DNA of 64,000 nt, taken from positions 1 through 64,000 of the forward strand of contig NZ_SJKD01000004.1 in assembly GCF_004331485.1 (NCBI RefSeq), written 5' to 3'. The stretch comes from Kribbella capetownensis. GTDB lineage: Bacteria > Actinomycetota > Actinomycetes > Propionibacteriales > Kribbellaceae. Both the position numbers and the translations under genes were made by a program. Below are positions 32,400 to 43,872 of this stretch, piece by piece (position 1 is the stretch's first letter; every line of letters begins with the position of its first letter). The notes beneath the pieces were generated by a model. It did no database searches. It saw nothing but the letters and a program-made list of their open reading frames with translations, and was not told where the DNA came from.

Positions 32400-32996
32400 A
32401 TGCGCGTGCTCGGCGTCGACCCGGGACTGACCCGGTGCGGCCTCGGCGTCGTCGAGGGCACCCCGGGCAAACCGCCGGCGCTGGTTGCCGTCGGTGTGAT
32501 CCGGACGCCGGCCGAGCTGGACGTGTCCCGGCGGCTCGTGCAGATCGAGGCCGAGCTGGACGAGTGGATCACCGAGCACAGGCCGGATGCGGTCGCGGTC
32601 GAGCGGGTGTTTGCACAGCACAACGTCCGCACGGTGATGGGGACGGCGCAGGCTTCGGGGGTCGCGATGGTGGTGGCTGCTCGGCGTGGTCTGCCGGTTT
32701 CGCTGCACACGCCGAGCGAGGTGAAGGCGGCGGTCACTGGTTCGGGACGGGCGGGCAAGGAGCAGGTGACGACGATGGTCACCCGGATCCTCAAGCTGGC
32801 CGAGCGTCCGACGCCCGCCGACGCCGCCGACGCGTTGGCGCTGGCGATCTGTCAGGTGTGGCGCGGCGGCGTGACCAGCAAGCTGCAGGAAGCAGCCGCC
32901 AGCCGGTCGAATCTGGAGGCCATGGCACAGGCGCAATCGCGTCTGCAGGTGGCCAGACTGCGTGCGGCAGTAGCGGCGCAGGAGAGCAAGAGATGA
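32400..32996 (+). CDS. ruvC: Holliday junction resolvase
   Basis: A 198-residue RuvC endonuclease that cuts four-way junctions bound by RuvAB. The metal-binding acids are Asp7 ([11 protein letters not shown]), Glu68 (AVERVF), Asp141 and Asp144 ([10 protein letters not shown]). It has a longer C-terminal tail (about 160-198, Ala/Gln/Arg-rich) than the E. coli protein, usual in Actinobacteria. It heads ruvC-ruvA-ruvB behind a LexA box. GGAGGT lies 5 bases before the ATG. Confidence 0.96.
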   Translation: MRVLGVDPGLTRCGLGVVEGTPGKPPALVAVGVIRTPAELDVSRRLVQIEAELDEWITEHRPDAVAVERVFAQHNVRTVMGTAQASGVAMVVAARRGLPVSLHTPSEVKAAVTGSGRAGKEQVTTMVTRILKLAERPTPADAADALALAICQVWRGGVTSKLQEAAASRSNLEAMAQAQSRLQVARLRAAVAAQESKR

Positions 32997-33021
32997 GCAC
33001 GGTCGTGCGAGGAGGTCGGGG

Positions 33022-33624
33022 ATGATCGCGTTCGTGCGCGGCCCGGTGGCGGCAATCGGGGTGGACAGTGCCGTGATCGAGGTCGGGGGAGTGGGCCTGC
33101 AGGTGTTTTGTCACCCGGGCACGCTGGCGGGATTGCGTCCCGGGCAAGAGGCGCGGGTGTCCACCTCGATGGTGGTGCGCGAGGATTCCCTGACGCTGTA
33201 CGGGTTTGCCGACGACGACGAGAAGAGCCTGTTCGAGTTGCTGCAGACGGCGTCCGGAGTCGGGCCGAAGCTGGCCCAGGCCGCACTCGCCGTGCTCAGC
33301 CCGGACCAGTTGCGCCAAGCCGTTGCCTCCGAGGATCTCGCCGTACTGGTGAAGGTTCCGGGGATCGGCAAGAAGGGTGCGCAGCGGATCGTGCTGGAGC
33401 TGAAGGACAAGATCGGTGCGCCGTCGAAGACGGTGACCGGCAGGCCGCTGCAGTCCGCCGAAGCCTGGCGGGACCAGGTGCATGCCGGTCTGGTGGGCCT
33501 GGGCTGGTCGACCCGCGATGCGGAGGACGCCGTGACCGCAGTGTCGCCGCTGGCTGCCGACAACCCGAATCCGTCTGTTCCCGACCTGCTCCGCGCCGCG
33601 CTGCGCGTGCTCTCGAAGGCTTGA
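33022..33624 (+). CDS. ruvA: Holliday junction DNA helicase subunit RuvA
   Basis: A 200-residue RuvA. It tetramerises on the junction and holds it open for RuvB. The OB-fold N-terminus is MIAFVRGPVAAIGVDSAVIEVGGVG, then two helix-hairpin-helix motifs, LLQTASGVGPKLAQAALAVL and VKVPGIGKKGAQRIVLELKDK, and the C-terminal RuvB-binding domain (about 150-200). It lies 25 bases after ruvC and 3 bases before ruvB. Confidence 0.96.
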   Translation: MIAFVRGPVAAIGVDSAVIEVGGVGLQVFCHPGTLAGLRPGQEARVSTSMVVREDSLTLYGFADDDEKSLFELLQTASGVGPKLAQAALAVLSPDQLRQAVASEDLAVLVKVPGIGKKGAQRIVLELKDKIGAPSKTVTGRPLQSAEAWRDQVHAGLVGLGWSTRDAEDAVTAVSPLAADNPNPSVPDLLRAALRVLSKA

Positions 33625-33627
33625 TCC

Positions 33628-34674
33628 ATGGAGGACAACGTCCGGCCGCTGGTGTCCGCGGACGCGGTGGACCTCGAGGAACGCAAGATCGAGTCCGCGC
33701 TGCGGCCGCGCACGCTGGCCGAGTTCGGCGGCCAGCGGCGCGTCAGCGAGCAACTCGAGCTCGTGCTGCACGCGGCGCGGGGGCGCAACCGAACGCCGGA
33801 TCACGTCCTGCTGTCCGGGCCGCCCGGCCTAGGCAAGACGACGCTGGCGATGATCATCGCCAGCGAGTTGTCCGCGCCGCTGCGGATTACCAGCGGGCCG
33901 GCGATCCAGCATGCCGGTGACCTGGCCGCGATCCTGTCCGGTCTGAGCGAGGGCGAAGTCCTGTTCCTCGACGAGATCCACCGGATGTCCCGCCCCGCCG
34001 AGGAATTGCTCTATATGGCGATGGAGGACTTCCGCGTCGACGTGATCGTCGGCAAGGGACCGGGCGCGACCGCGATTCCCCTCGAAATTCCGCCGTTCAC
34101 TCTGGTCGGCGCGACCACGCGGGCCGGGCTGCTGCCGGGGCCGCTGCGTGACCGGTTCGGATTCACCGGTCACTTGGAGTTCTACGAGGCCGCCGAGCTG
34201 GAGAAGATCGCGAATCGGTCGGCCGCGCTGCTCGACGTCGACATCACGCCGGAGGGCGCGGCCGAGATTGCGTCCAGATCCCGCGGTACGCCGCGCATCG
34301 CGAACCGGCTGCTTCGCCGGGTCCGCGATTACGCAGAGGTGCGAGCGGACGGAATCATCACGCTCGCATTGTCGAAAGCGGCCCTCGAGCTCTACGAAGT
34401 GGACAAGATGGGCCTGGATCGGCTGGACCGGTCGGTCCTGGACGCCTTGTGCCGCCGATTCGGAGGCGGTCCGGTGGGTCTTTCCACGCTGGCTGTTGCG
34501 GTCGGCGAAGAACGTGAGACTGTGGAGGAAGTGGCCGAACCATTCCTGGTCCGGTCGGGCTATCTGGCCCGTACGCCGCGTGGTCGCGTCGCCACGCCCG
34601 CGGCCTGGCGGCACATCGGCCTGAAAGTCCCGAAGGGCGCGACGTTCGCGGACACGCTTTTTGACGAAGACTGA
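33628..34674 (+). CDS. ruvB: Holliday junction DNA helicase subunit RuvB
   Basis: A 348-residue AAA+ motor that drives branch migration. Walker A is [12 protein letters not shown], Walker [10 protein letters not shown]; sensor and arginine-finger regions are [20 protein letters not shown] and [21 protein letters not shown]. The C-terminal winged helix has [22 protein letters not shown] and ends with [15 protein letters not shown]. It is the last gene of the SOS-controlled ruvCAB unit; a 189-base gap with a separate promoter region follows. Confidence 0.97.
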   Translation: MEDNVRPLVSADAVDLEERKIESALRPRTLAEFGGQRRVSEQLELVLHAARGRNRTPDHVLLSGPPGLGKTTLAMIIASELSAPLRITSGPAIQHAGDLAAILSGLSEGEVLFLDEIHRMSRPAEELLYMAMEDFRVDVIVGKGPGATAIPLEIPPFTLVGATTRAGLLPGPLRDRFGFTGHLEFYEAAELEKIANRSAALLDVDITPEGAAEIASRSRGTPRIANRLLRRVRDYAEVRADGIITLALSKAALELYEVDKMGLDRLDRSVLDALCRRFGGGPVGLSTLAVAVGEERETVEEVAEPFLVRSGYLARTPRGRVATPAAWRHIGLKVPKGATFADTLFDED

Positions 34675-34863
34675 ATACTGTGTGTTGATCGGTCCGCCGG
34701 CCGAGTCGAGTAACGCAAACGTGACCCGGTGTCATGAGGTACTTGTTGCCGCCCACGGCTAGACTCCCCGGTGGCCTGACCTAAGGTCATTCCGCTGCGA
34801 CCTGCGCGCTTGCAGAGCGTGCCGGACGCCCGTACTCCCAACGACGAAGGATTCTGAGTCCCG

Positions 34864-35310
34864 ATGCAACTCATCGCCGTACCGCTCGCCTCTTCCGGGG
34901 GCGGTGGCTCCGCCTTCACCTTCCTGCTTCCGCTGATTCTGATCGTCGGGATGATCTGGTTCATGAGCCGCACCCAGCGCAAGCAGCGGGCGCGCCAGGC
35001 CCAGACCGTGGCCGCGCTCACCCCGGGCACGAAGGTGATCACGACCAGTGGCCTGGTCGGGATCGTCGAGGAGACCGACGACGAGTACGTGACGCTGGAG
35101 ATCTCCGAGGGCGTGCTGGTGCAAGTGGTCAAGGCCGCGGTCGGCCGGGTGGTCCCGGAGGAGGACCCGACGACGATCGAGGAGCCGGCCGGCGACGACC
35201 TCGCCGAGGCCGGGAAGGACTCTGTCGACGTACCGGACGCCGGCAAGGACAAGGCCGCGGACAAGGTGCAGGACGCGCCGAAGCTCCCGCCGACGCACAC
35301 CGAGAACTGA
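34864..35310 (+). CDS. yajC: preprotein translocase accessory subunit YajC
   Basis: A 148-residue protein with one N-terminal membrane helix (about 16-34, FTFLLPLILIVGMIWFM) followed by the YajC domain SRTQRKQRARQAQTVAALTPGTKV followed by ITTSGLVGIV. A long acidic tail with Asp/Glu/Lys/Pro follows (about 98-148). YajC associates with SecDF at the Sec translocon. A TAGACT sequence at 34760-34765 is a possible -10 for a promoter in the preceding gap. secD starts 86 bases downstream. Confidence 0.92.
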   Translation: MQLIAVPLASSGGGGSAFTFLLPLILIVGMIWFMSRTQRKQRARQAQTVAALTPGTKVITTSGLVGIVEETDDEYVTLEISEGVLVQVVKAAVGRVVPEEDPTTIEEPAGDDLAEAGKDSVDVPDAGKDKAADKVQDAPKLPPTHTEN

Positions 35311-35396
35311 TCCACCGCCCCTGACGGAGTGCGGCGCGGTCATCAGCGTCCACAAGATGGTGTGGCGCGCCCAGAAGCACAAAGGTTGAAACTGAC

Positions 35397-37154
35397 GTGG
35401 CAACGACGACGACATCCCGCCCCGCGCGGCTACTGATCGTATTGGGGGTCATTGTGGTCCTGCTGTTCGGGATCATGGGGCTCACCAAGACGTGGAAGCC
35501 CAAGCTCGGTTTGGACCTGCGCGGTGGTACCACCATCACGCTGACGGCCAATTCCCTCGCCGGTGGCGGTTCGGTGACCGCCGACCAGCTGAACGAGGCG
35601 AAGAACATCATCTCCCAGCGGGTCAACGGTGCGGGTGTCGCGGAAGCCGACATCACCACCTCCGGCGCGAACCACATCAACGTGGCCGTGCCGGGTGCCA
35701 CGCAGGACGCCCTGGTGAAGCAGGTCGGTCAGACCGCGCTGCTCTACTTCCGGGTCGTGTACGACGCCCAGTCGACAGCGCCGGCGCCGGCACCGACGCC
35801 CACTCCCACGGGTACGCCGGCCACGACGCCCAAGCCGACGACGACGCCCAAGCCGAGCACGACGGTCAAGCCCAGTACGCCGGCGAACACGCCGAACGGC
35901 CGGGCCTGGAGCAGCGCCCTCGGCAACGCCACGCCGACGCCGACCCCGAAGCCGAGCACCCCGGCGACCGCCAAGCCGAGCACTCCGGCGGCGACGCCGA
36001 GCACGCCGGCCGCTGCCGGTGACCCGCTCAAGTACACGCCGGACGCGGCCACCCAGGCGGCGTTCGCGGCGTTCACGTGCGACGACAAGGACGTCGCGCA
36101 GCAGAACGACGACCCGAACAAGCCGTTGTTCTCCTGCAACCGGGAGAAGACGTCCAAGTTCCTGCTCGGTCCGGCGATCATGAAGGGCACCGACCTGTCC
36201 GACGCCACTGCGGGCATCCCGCAGGGCGGCTTCCAGTGGCAGGTCAACCTGAAGTTCACCGGCGAGGGCGGCGACAAGTTCCTCGACGCGACGACGGCCA
36301 TCTCCCAGCGCGGCGAGGGCCAGAACCTGTTCGCGATCGTGCTGGACGGCGAGACCATCTCGACCCCGAGCGTCGCGCAGCCGATCCCCGGCGGCCAGGC
36401 ACAGATCACCGGTACCTTCACCGAGACCGAGGCCCGCGACCTGGCGAACGTGCTGAAGTACGGCGCGCTGCCGGTCTCGTTCGACATCTCCTCGGTCGAG
36501 ACGGTGTCGCCGCAGCTCGGTGGTGACCAGCTGTCGGCCGGCATCTGGGCAGGCCTCATCGGTCTGGCCCTGGTCGTGATCTTCTCGTTCCTGTACTACC
36601 GCGGTCTGGGCATCGTCGTGGTCGCGTCGCTCGCGACCGCCGGCGTACTGACCGGCGCCTCGGTGATCCTGCTCGGCAAGGCGATCGGATTCACGCTGAG
36701 CCTGGCCGGTATCGCGGGTCTGATCGTCGCTGTCGGTATCACCGCGGACTCGTTCATCATCTACTTCGAACGACTCCGCGACGAAGTCCGCGAGGGCCGC
36801 AGCCTGCGCTCGTCGGTCGAGACCGGCTGGGCCCGGGCCAAGCACACCATCATCGCGGCCGACTCGATCTCGCTGCTGGCCGCGGTGGTCCTCTACGTCC
36901 TCGCCATCGGCAGCGTGAAGGGCTTCGCGTTCACGCTCGGCCTGACCACGCTGATCGACCTGCTGATCGTCTTCATGTTCACCAAGCCGGTGGTCACGCT
37001 GCTGGCCCGGACCGACTTCTTCGGCCACGGGCACAAGCTGTCCGGTCTGGATCCGGAGCATCTCGGTGTGGAACGGCTGCCAGGTCAGATGAAACCGACG
37101 GTGCGGCCGCGCAAGACGCCGTCGACGCGCAAGCCGGTCGGAGGGGAGGTCTGA
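35397..37154 (+). CDS. secD: protein translocase subunit SecD
   Basis: A 585-residue SecD, the proton-driven helper of protein export. The N-terminal helix is followed by KPKLGLDLRGGTTITL (family D1 motif) and the first periplasmic domain. That domain is split by a low-complexity Pro/Thr/Ala linker of about 85 residues (roughly 125-210). The C-terminal channel has six helices with GGDQLSAGIWAGLIGLALV followed by VIFSFLYYRGLG, GIAGLIVAVGITADSFIIYFER and ETGWARAKHTIIAAD. GTG start. The stop shares its A with the secF ATG (TGATG). The linker length is unusual compared with E. coli SecD, although actinobacterial SecD often carries an insert here. Confidence 0.95.
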   Translation: MATTTTSRPARLLIVLGVIVVLLFGIMGLTKTWKPKLGLDLRGGTTITLTANSLAGGGSVTADQLNEAKNIISQRVNGAGVAEADITTSGANHINVAVPGATQDALVKQVGQTALLYFRVVYDAQSTAPAPAPTPTPTGTPATTPKPTTTPKPSTTVKPSTPANTPNGRAWSSALGNATPTPTPKPSTPATAKPSTPAATPSTPAAAGDPLKYTPDAATQAAFAAFTCDDKDVAQQNDDPNKPLFSCNREKTSKFLLGPAIMKGTDLSDATAGIPQGGFQWQVNLKFTGEGGDKFLDATTAISQRGEGQNLFAIVLDGETISTPSVAQPIPGGQAQITGTFTETEARDLANVLKYGALPVSFDISSVETVSPQLGGDQLSAGIWAGLIGLALVVIFSFLYYRGLGIVVVASLATAGVLTGASVILLGKAIGFTLSLAGIAGLIVAVGITADSFIIYFERLRDEVREGRSLRSSVETGWARAKHTIIAADSISLLAAVVLYVLAIGSVKGFAFTLGLTTLIDLLIVFMFTKPVVTLLARTDFFGHGHKLSGLDPEHLGVERLPGQMKPTVRPRKTPSTRKPVGGEV

Positions 37155-38350
37155 TGTCGAAGCTCGGACAACTCGGTGCCAAGCTGCACCGCGGTGACGT
37201 CTCCTACGACTTCATCGGTCATCGCAAGCTCTGGTTCAGCGTCTCCGCGATCCTGGTGATCGTGTCGCTGGCCGGCCTGTTCGCCCGCGGCCTGGCGCTC
37301 GGTATCGAGTTCAAGGGCGGTGTCGAGTACCAGGCGAAGGTCAAGGTCACCGGCGACACGGTGCAGAACTTCACCGACGCGGTGAAGGCGACCAACGCCA
37401 AGGACCTCGGCGACCCGGTCGTCACGACCATCGGTGACGGCGCGGTGCGGGTGCAGACCAAGCCGCTCGGGCAGGACGACATCGCGAAGGTGCGGGCCGC
37501 GGTCGCCAAGGAGGCCGGCGTACCGATCGACCAGGTGACCTCGCAGCAGATCGGCGCCTCCTGGGGCAAGCAGATCGCGAACAAGGCGATCCTGGCGCTG
37601 ATCGTGTTCCTGGTCCTGGTGTTCGCGGTGATCTGGCTGTACTTCCGAGAACCCAAGGCCTCGATGGCCGCCATCATCGCGCTGATCCACGACGTGACGA
37701 TCACGGTCGGGATCTACGCGATCATCGGCTTCGACGTCACCCCGGCCACCGTGATCGGCGTACTGACGATCCTGGGTTACTCGCTGTACGACACGGTCGT
37801 GGTGTTCGACAAGGTGCGGGAGAACACCCGGGGCATCACCGGGTCCAACCGGTACACGTACTCCGACGCGACCAACCTGGCCGTCAACCAGACCGTCGTC
37901 CGCTCGATCAACACGACGATCACGGCGCTCCTGCCGGTCGGCGCGATCCTGGTCGTCGGTACGGTCGTGCTCGGGACCGGGCCGCTGAAGGACCTGTCGC
38001 TGGCGCTGTTCGTCGGTATCGCGGTCGGTGCGTACTCGTCGATCTTCATCGCTCCGGCTCTGCTCGCGGTCTTCAAGGAGCGTGAGCCGGGCATGCAGGC
38101 GCTGCACCGCCGGGTGATGGCCAAGCGGGCGCAGACCGCGGCCGCCGGTACTCCGGCTCCGGCCGTGGCGACTGCCGGCGCCGGTCCTGGTGCTGGGGCG
38201 GTTGCCGCGCGGAGCGCCGTACAAGACGCGCCGCGCAAGCAGGACCGGCCGGCTGGTACGGCGCCGACGCCGGCGCCACGCCCGATGAAGGCGACCGCGG
38301 CCGGACGTCCGCAGCCGTCACGCAAGCCGCGCTCGAAGCGCGGCAAGTGA
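37154..38350 (+). CDS. secF: protein translocase subunit SecF
   Basis: A 398-residue SecF with six predicted helices. Family blocks are GIEFKGGVEYQAKV near the first periplasmic domain, IWLYFREPKASMAAIIALIHDV, LGYSLYDTVVVFDKVRENTRG and NQTVVRSINTTITALLPVGAILVVG. A basic, Pro/Ala-rich cytosolic tail of about 80 residues ends the protein. It is translationally coupled to secD upstream and overlaps apt by 4 bases if the GTG start of apt is used. Confidence 0.95.
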   Translation: MSKLGQLGAKLHRGDVSYDFIGHRKLWFSVSAILVIVSLAGLFARGLALGIEFKGGVEYQAKVKVTGDTVQNFTDAVKATNAKDLGDPVVTTIGDGAVRVQTKPLGQDDIAKVRAAVAKEAGVPIDQVTSQQIGASWGKQIANKAILALIVFLVLVFAVIWLYFREPKASMAAIIALIHDVTITVGIYAIIGFDVTPATVIGVLTILGYSLYDTVVVFDKVRENTRGITGSNRYTYSDATNLAVNQTVVRSINTTITALLPVGAILVVGTVVLGTGPLKDLSLALFVGIAVGAYSSIFIAPALLAVFKEREPGMQALHRRVMAKRAQTAAAGTPAPAVATAGAGPGAGAVAARSAVQDAPRKQDRPAGTAPTPAPRPMKATAAGRPQPSRKPRSKRGK

Positions 38351-38892
38351 CGATGCGGACGCTGGAGCAGGTCCTCGCCGACGGCATTCGCGACATCCCG
38401 GACTACCCGCAGCAGGGGGTGGTGTTCAAGGACATCACCCCGCTGCTGGCCGACCACAGCGGGTTCGCCCAGGTGGTCGACGCGCTGGCCGCGTTCGGGC
38501 GTGACGACGATGGCAACCCGGTGGTCGACAAGGTGGTCGGGATCGAGGCGCGCGGGTTCATCCTGGCCGCCCCGGTCGCGCTGGCCCTCGGTGCCGGGTT
38601 CGTGCCGGTGCGCAAGAAGGGCAAGCTGCCGGCCGCGACATACGAGGAGTCGTACGCGCTGGAGTACGGCGAGGCGACCATCGAGGTGCACCAGGACGCG
38701 TTCACGCCGGGTGACCGGGTGCTCGTGATCGACGACGTACTCGCCACCGGCGGGACGGTCGAGGCCTGTCTGCGCCTGATCCGCCGCTGCGAGGCCGAGG
38801 TGGTCGATACGGCGGTCCTGCTCGAACTCTCGTTCCTCCCGGGCCGCAAGCGGCTGGCGGGGGAGCAGTTGAGCGCCCTCGTCACCGTCTGA
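38347..38892 (+). CDS. apt: adenine phosphoribosyltransferase
   Basis: A 181-residue enzyme making AMP from adenine and PRPP. It has the family start IRDIPDYPQQGVVFKDITPLL, the adenine-side GIEARGFILAAPVALALGAGFVPVRKKGKLP, the EYGEATIEVHQDAFTPGDRVL stretch and the PRPP loop VLVIDDVLATGGTVEA. Adenine for this reaction can come from the MtnP reaction encoded earlier in the window. Start may be GTG 38347 (overlapping secF) or ATG 38353. The placement between secF and relA is conserved in Actinobacteria. Confidence 0.95.
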   Translation: MTMRTLEQVLADGIRDIPDYPQQGVVFKDITPLLADHSGFAQVVDALAAFGRDDDGNPVVDKVVGIEARGFILAAPVALALGAGFVPVRKKGKLPAATYEESYALEYGEATIEVHQDAFTPGDRVLVIDDVLATGGTVEACLRLIRRCEAEVVDTAVLLELSFLPGRKRLAGEQLSALVTV

Positions 38893-38982
38893 CAGTTCCG
38901 ATTCCGGGCAAACTCTCCGCGACCGGGAGTTGACCCGGCGTGTTGTCCACAGGGTATTTCTGCCTCGTTGGCCCACGCCCCC

Positions 38983-38988
38983 TAGACT
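38983..38988 (+). promoter_or_regulatory. -10 element TAGACT before relA
   Basis: TAGACT about 28 bases before the relA GTG. No consensus -35 at 17-18 bases; the upstream sequence contains CCGGG-N6-CCCGG, too short to call a terminator. Confidence 0.35.
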
Positions 38989-39015
38989 GGTGCTCTGTCG
39001 GCGGAGGGACACAAC

Positions 39016-41400
<2,385 letters not shown>

Positions 41401-41405
41401 GGGCG

Positions 41406-41882
41406 GTGGGCAACGCTTTCGGCAGTTCGGACGCCGGGCCGCGGGTGCGGCTGTCCAACGGTGGTTCGGACGTGTTCCTGGACGTGCTCGCGCTGGCAGC
41501 GTGCGAGCTGGCGGAGACCGATTTCCAGCGCGGATTCGCGTTGCTCTTGTGCAATTCGCGGATCGGGCTGGGCAATGAGAGCTTCGATCTGGACGAGTTG
41601 CCGTGGCCGTCGGTCGGCTGGGAGGCGGAGCGTGGGTTTCTGCTGCGGGTGATCGGGTTGGCGAAGGCGCGGTTCCGGTGGGAGATGCTGTCGTACGAAC
41701 CGCCGTACGCGGAGAAGTATCTGGCGGACTACGAGGAAGTGGTGCGGGACTACCGGCCGCCGGCTGAAGCGGTGGAGCTGCCGCGGATGTGGGATCCGGA
41801 GCCGGCCGCTACGGCGTTCACTCGTTGCCGTGAGCATGGGTTGTTCCTGGGTGACTACACGGACTGCCGAGTCTGTTCGTGA
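41406..41882 (+). CDS. unknown small protein with C-terminal Cys/His cluster
   Basis: A 158-residue protein that I do not recognise. From the GTG at 41406 it starts 5 bases after relA. The middle is rich in aromatic and acidic residues (LDELPWPSVGWEAERGFLLR, EMLSYEPPYAEKYLADYEEV). The C-terminus, RCREHGLFLGDYTDCRVCS, has Cys-x2-His and Cys-x2-Cys spacing that could bind zinc. Its stop overlaps the lipoprotein gene by 4 bases (GTGA), so the two are co-translated. A longer frame upstream overlaps relA and is probably not used. Confidence 0.6.
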   Translation: MGNAFGSSDAGPRVRLSNGGSDVFLDVLALAACELAETDFQRGFALLLCNSRIGLGNESFDLDELPWPSVGWEAERGFLLRVIGLAKARFRWEMLSYEPPYAEKYLADYEEVVRDYRPPAEAVELPRMWDPEPAATAFTRCREHGLFLGDYTDCRVCS

Positions 41883-42793
41883 AACGCCGCAGTCTGCTGA
41901 TCGTCGGGGCCGGATTGCTGGCCGGCTGCAGCAGTCCTGCGAGCCCGGCTCCAACGACCTCAGCTTCTTCGAGTACGCCGACCTCAGGTGCACCTCCGAC
42001 GGCCCCACCTACGCCGGCCCCACCTTCGACGACTCCGCCTCCGAAGGCCTCTGTTACCCCGCGTCCGACGGTTGCGCTGCCGTCAGTGCGCCTGTGGGTA
42101 CCGGGCGCGGGGGAGATCCATCCGGAGGTCAAGCGGGCCGCGGTGGCGGCGGTGGTGAAGCTGCTGGGGCGGCCAGGCGCTGCGGTTGACGTGATCGACG
42201 CGCAGTACGGCGGGATCCTAAGCGACTCGGCGAGTGTGTTGGTGCCTTGCCGTGTGTACTCGATTGCTGGCGGACGCGTCGTGACCAGCGGCACGACGGT
42301 CGACGTACGGCTGAGCAGGTCGGGCGGGAGCTGGCGGGTGACCGCGACGCATCCAGCGCAACCTGGAGCGGCGGCGTCCCGGTTGTCGGCGGATGCTCGG
42401 CAGGTGCTGGCCAGTGGGCGCATCGCACTCCCGCCTGCGTCCGCGGCGGACATCCGCTCGGGGCAGGTGCACGACAGTGTGTTGCGGACGATGCTCGAGC
42501 TTGCGAAGACCTACCGCATCGGCATCAGCGTGATCCGCTCCGGCCATCCGATCAACGTCTTCGGGACCAGTCGCCCCAGCGACCATCCGCGCGGCCGGGC
42601 CTTCGACACCTGGCAGATCAACGGCCACGCGGTCGTTGCCCCAGGCACCTCACGCGCGCTGATCACGTCGTACATGCGTGCCGCCGAATCCCTCGGCTCC
42701 TACAACGTCGGCGGCCCGTACCAACTCTCCGGCGCCGCCTTCTTCTCCGACCAAACCCACCACGACCACGTCCACGCGGGCTTCACGGCCTAG
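41879..42793 (+). CDS. lipoprotein with M15/VanY-like C-terminal domain
   Basis: A 304-residue exported lipoprotein: KRRSLLIVGAGLLAGC gives the lipobox LAGC (Cys17), then a Ser/Thr/Pro linker of about 45 residues. A central domain (about 70-170) resembles nothing I can name. The C-terminal part has SGHPINVFGTSRPSDHPRGRAFDTW and FSDQTHHDHVHAGF, which together give His, Asp and HxH in the order used by M15-type zinc D,D-peptidases. A role in trimming peptidoglycan is therefore possible but not shown. It is coupled to the preceding unknown gene by a GTGA overlap, and its stop overlaps the convergent XRE gene's stop. Confidence 0.65.
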   Translation: MKRRSLLIVGAGLLAGCSSPASPAPTTSASSSTPTSGAPPTAPPTPAPPSTTPPPKASVTPRPTVALPSVRLWVPGAGEIHPEVKRAAVAAVVKLLGRPGAAVDVIDAQYGGILSDSASVLVPCRVYSIAGGRVVTSGTTVDVRLSRSGGSWRVTATHPAQPGAAASRLSADARQVLASGRIALPPASAADIRSGQVHDSVLRTMLELAKTYRIGISVIRSGHPINVFGTSRPSDHPRGRAFDTWQINGHAVVAPGTSRALITSYMRAAESLGSYNVGGPYQLSGAAFFSDQTHHDHVHAGFTA

Positions 42794-43689
42794 TCCCACT
42801 CCCACGCGATTCCGACTGTGCCGGGATCGGCGGACGGCTCCACGACGTGTGCGCGGCCGTCGGCGGTGAGCATCAGGTCGCGGCGCAGGAGATCGGGGCC
42901 GCTGGTGTGCCGGCGACGGAACTCGTTCACGCGGACCGGCAGAGCAGCCCGGTCGAACTGCACCTCGAGGACGTAGTGCGCCCCGCCCCACTCGCTGAAC
43001 CGCTGGTAGTCCACCGACGGCAGGCCGGTCCGGTCCTCGATCTCGTAGTGCACGACGGCCGTGTCGCCGACGGCGAGAAGGCGATCCAGCAGGAGTTCGG
43101 CCAGCATCGCGCCGGCCTCGGGAGCACGCGCGACCCGGCCGGTCCGGCAGCCGCTCACCGCGTGCAGGGCGAGCTGGTCGACGTCGCACCCGGGTTCGCC
43201 CTGGTGCGCGATGATGAGCCGATCCACCGGCTCCACGGCGACAACGCTCTGCGTCACCCGTCTCCGTTGGGCGCTCCGGTCCGGGCCGAGGCGGATCTCG
43301 TCGAGCACGGTGAGAGTGCGGAGCCGGCCGTGGGCGTCCCGGCGGAGTCGATCGAGCAGCCGGGTGAGGGACACGGCGTAGTCGACGACGGCGTACGGCG
43401 GCGTCGTGGCGGCCGGTTCGCTGCGGGCCGGCGGGATGCGGACCGTGAGCCAGCCGGGCGGCAGGTGGAGGAGCTCCTCGAGCGCACTGATGACGGCCAG
43501 CGAGTCCTCGCGCGGGATCCGGCGGCCACTCTGCCAGGTGCTGAGCGTCGCGACGCCGACGTGGAGCCCGCGGTCGGCCAGATGCGTGCGGATCCGGTTC
43601 AGGGCCAGGCCACGGCGCGCGATCGCCTGCCGCAGCGCCTCGGCGAACGACGTCTCCGGAGTCACAGGCCGCACCGACGATTCGATCAT
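42790..43689 (-). CDS. XRE-family regulator with large C-terminal domain
   Basis: A 299-residue protein from ATG 43689, chosen for the GGAGC site 7 bases upstream. The N-terminal helix-turn-helix (about 12-75) reads FAEALRQAIARRGLALNRIR followed by DRGLHVGVATLSTWQSGRRIPR. The remaining 220 residues form a mixed domain with no family I recognise (VDRLIIAHQGEPGCDVDQLA, HYEIEDRTGLPSVDYQRFSE). Such regulators often sense a ligand with the C-terminal part. It is divergent from the secreted protease pair and may control them. A minus-strand -10 (TACACT) sits 28 bases upstream of the ATG. Confidence 0.7.
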   Translation of the reverse strand: MIESSVRPVTPETSFAEALRQAIARRGLALNRIRTHLADRGLHVGVATLSTWQSGRRIPREDSLAVISALEELLHLPPGWLTVRIPPARSEPAATTPPYAVVDYAVSLTRLLDRLRRDAHGRLRTLTVLDEIRLGPDRSAQRRRVTQSVVAVEPVDRLIIAHQGEPGCDVDQLALHAVSGCRTGRVARAPEAGAMLAELLLDRLLAVGDTAVVHYEIEDRTGLPSVDYQRFSEWGGAHYVLEVQFDRAALPVRVNEFRRRHTSGPDLLRRDLMLTADGRAHVVEPSADPGTVGIAWEWD

Positions 43690-43716
43690 GGTGATGCTCC
43701 TTGGGTCCCGCCGGTC

Positions 43717-43722
43717 AGTGTA
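43717..43722 (-). promoter_or_regulatory. -10 element TACACT of the XRE gene
   Basis: On the minus strand TACACT lies 28 bases before the ATG at 43689. The divergent gap (43690-43872) also has GTTCAC/TTCACAG repeated three times, possible regulator half-sites. Confidence 0.35.
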
Positions 43723-43872
43723 AACATTCACAGCACTGTCCGGCAGTAGTTCGTCACACGCTGTTCACGGTTGCCTGGCGTTCACAGCGGCACTCGGGCG
43801 GTTCGCCAGTTGTTGCCGGGCACGGGTGTGCTCCTGACGATGGACCTCTTCCAACCCACCGAAGGAGGATCC

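Noticed and set aside
35760..36030. Frameshift or assembly artefact in SecD
   Set aside because: The Pro/Thr-rich stretch is in frame on both sides and its codons keep the local G/C third-position bias, so it is a genuine linker.
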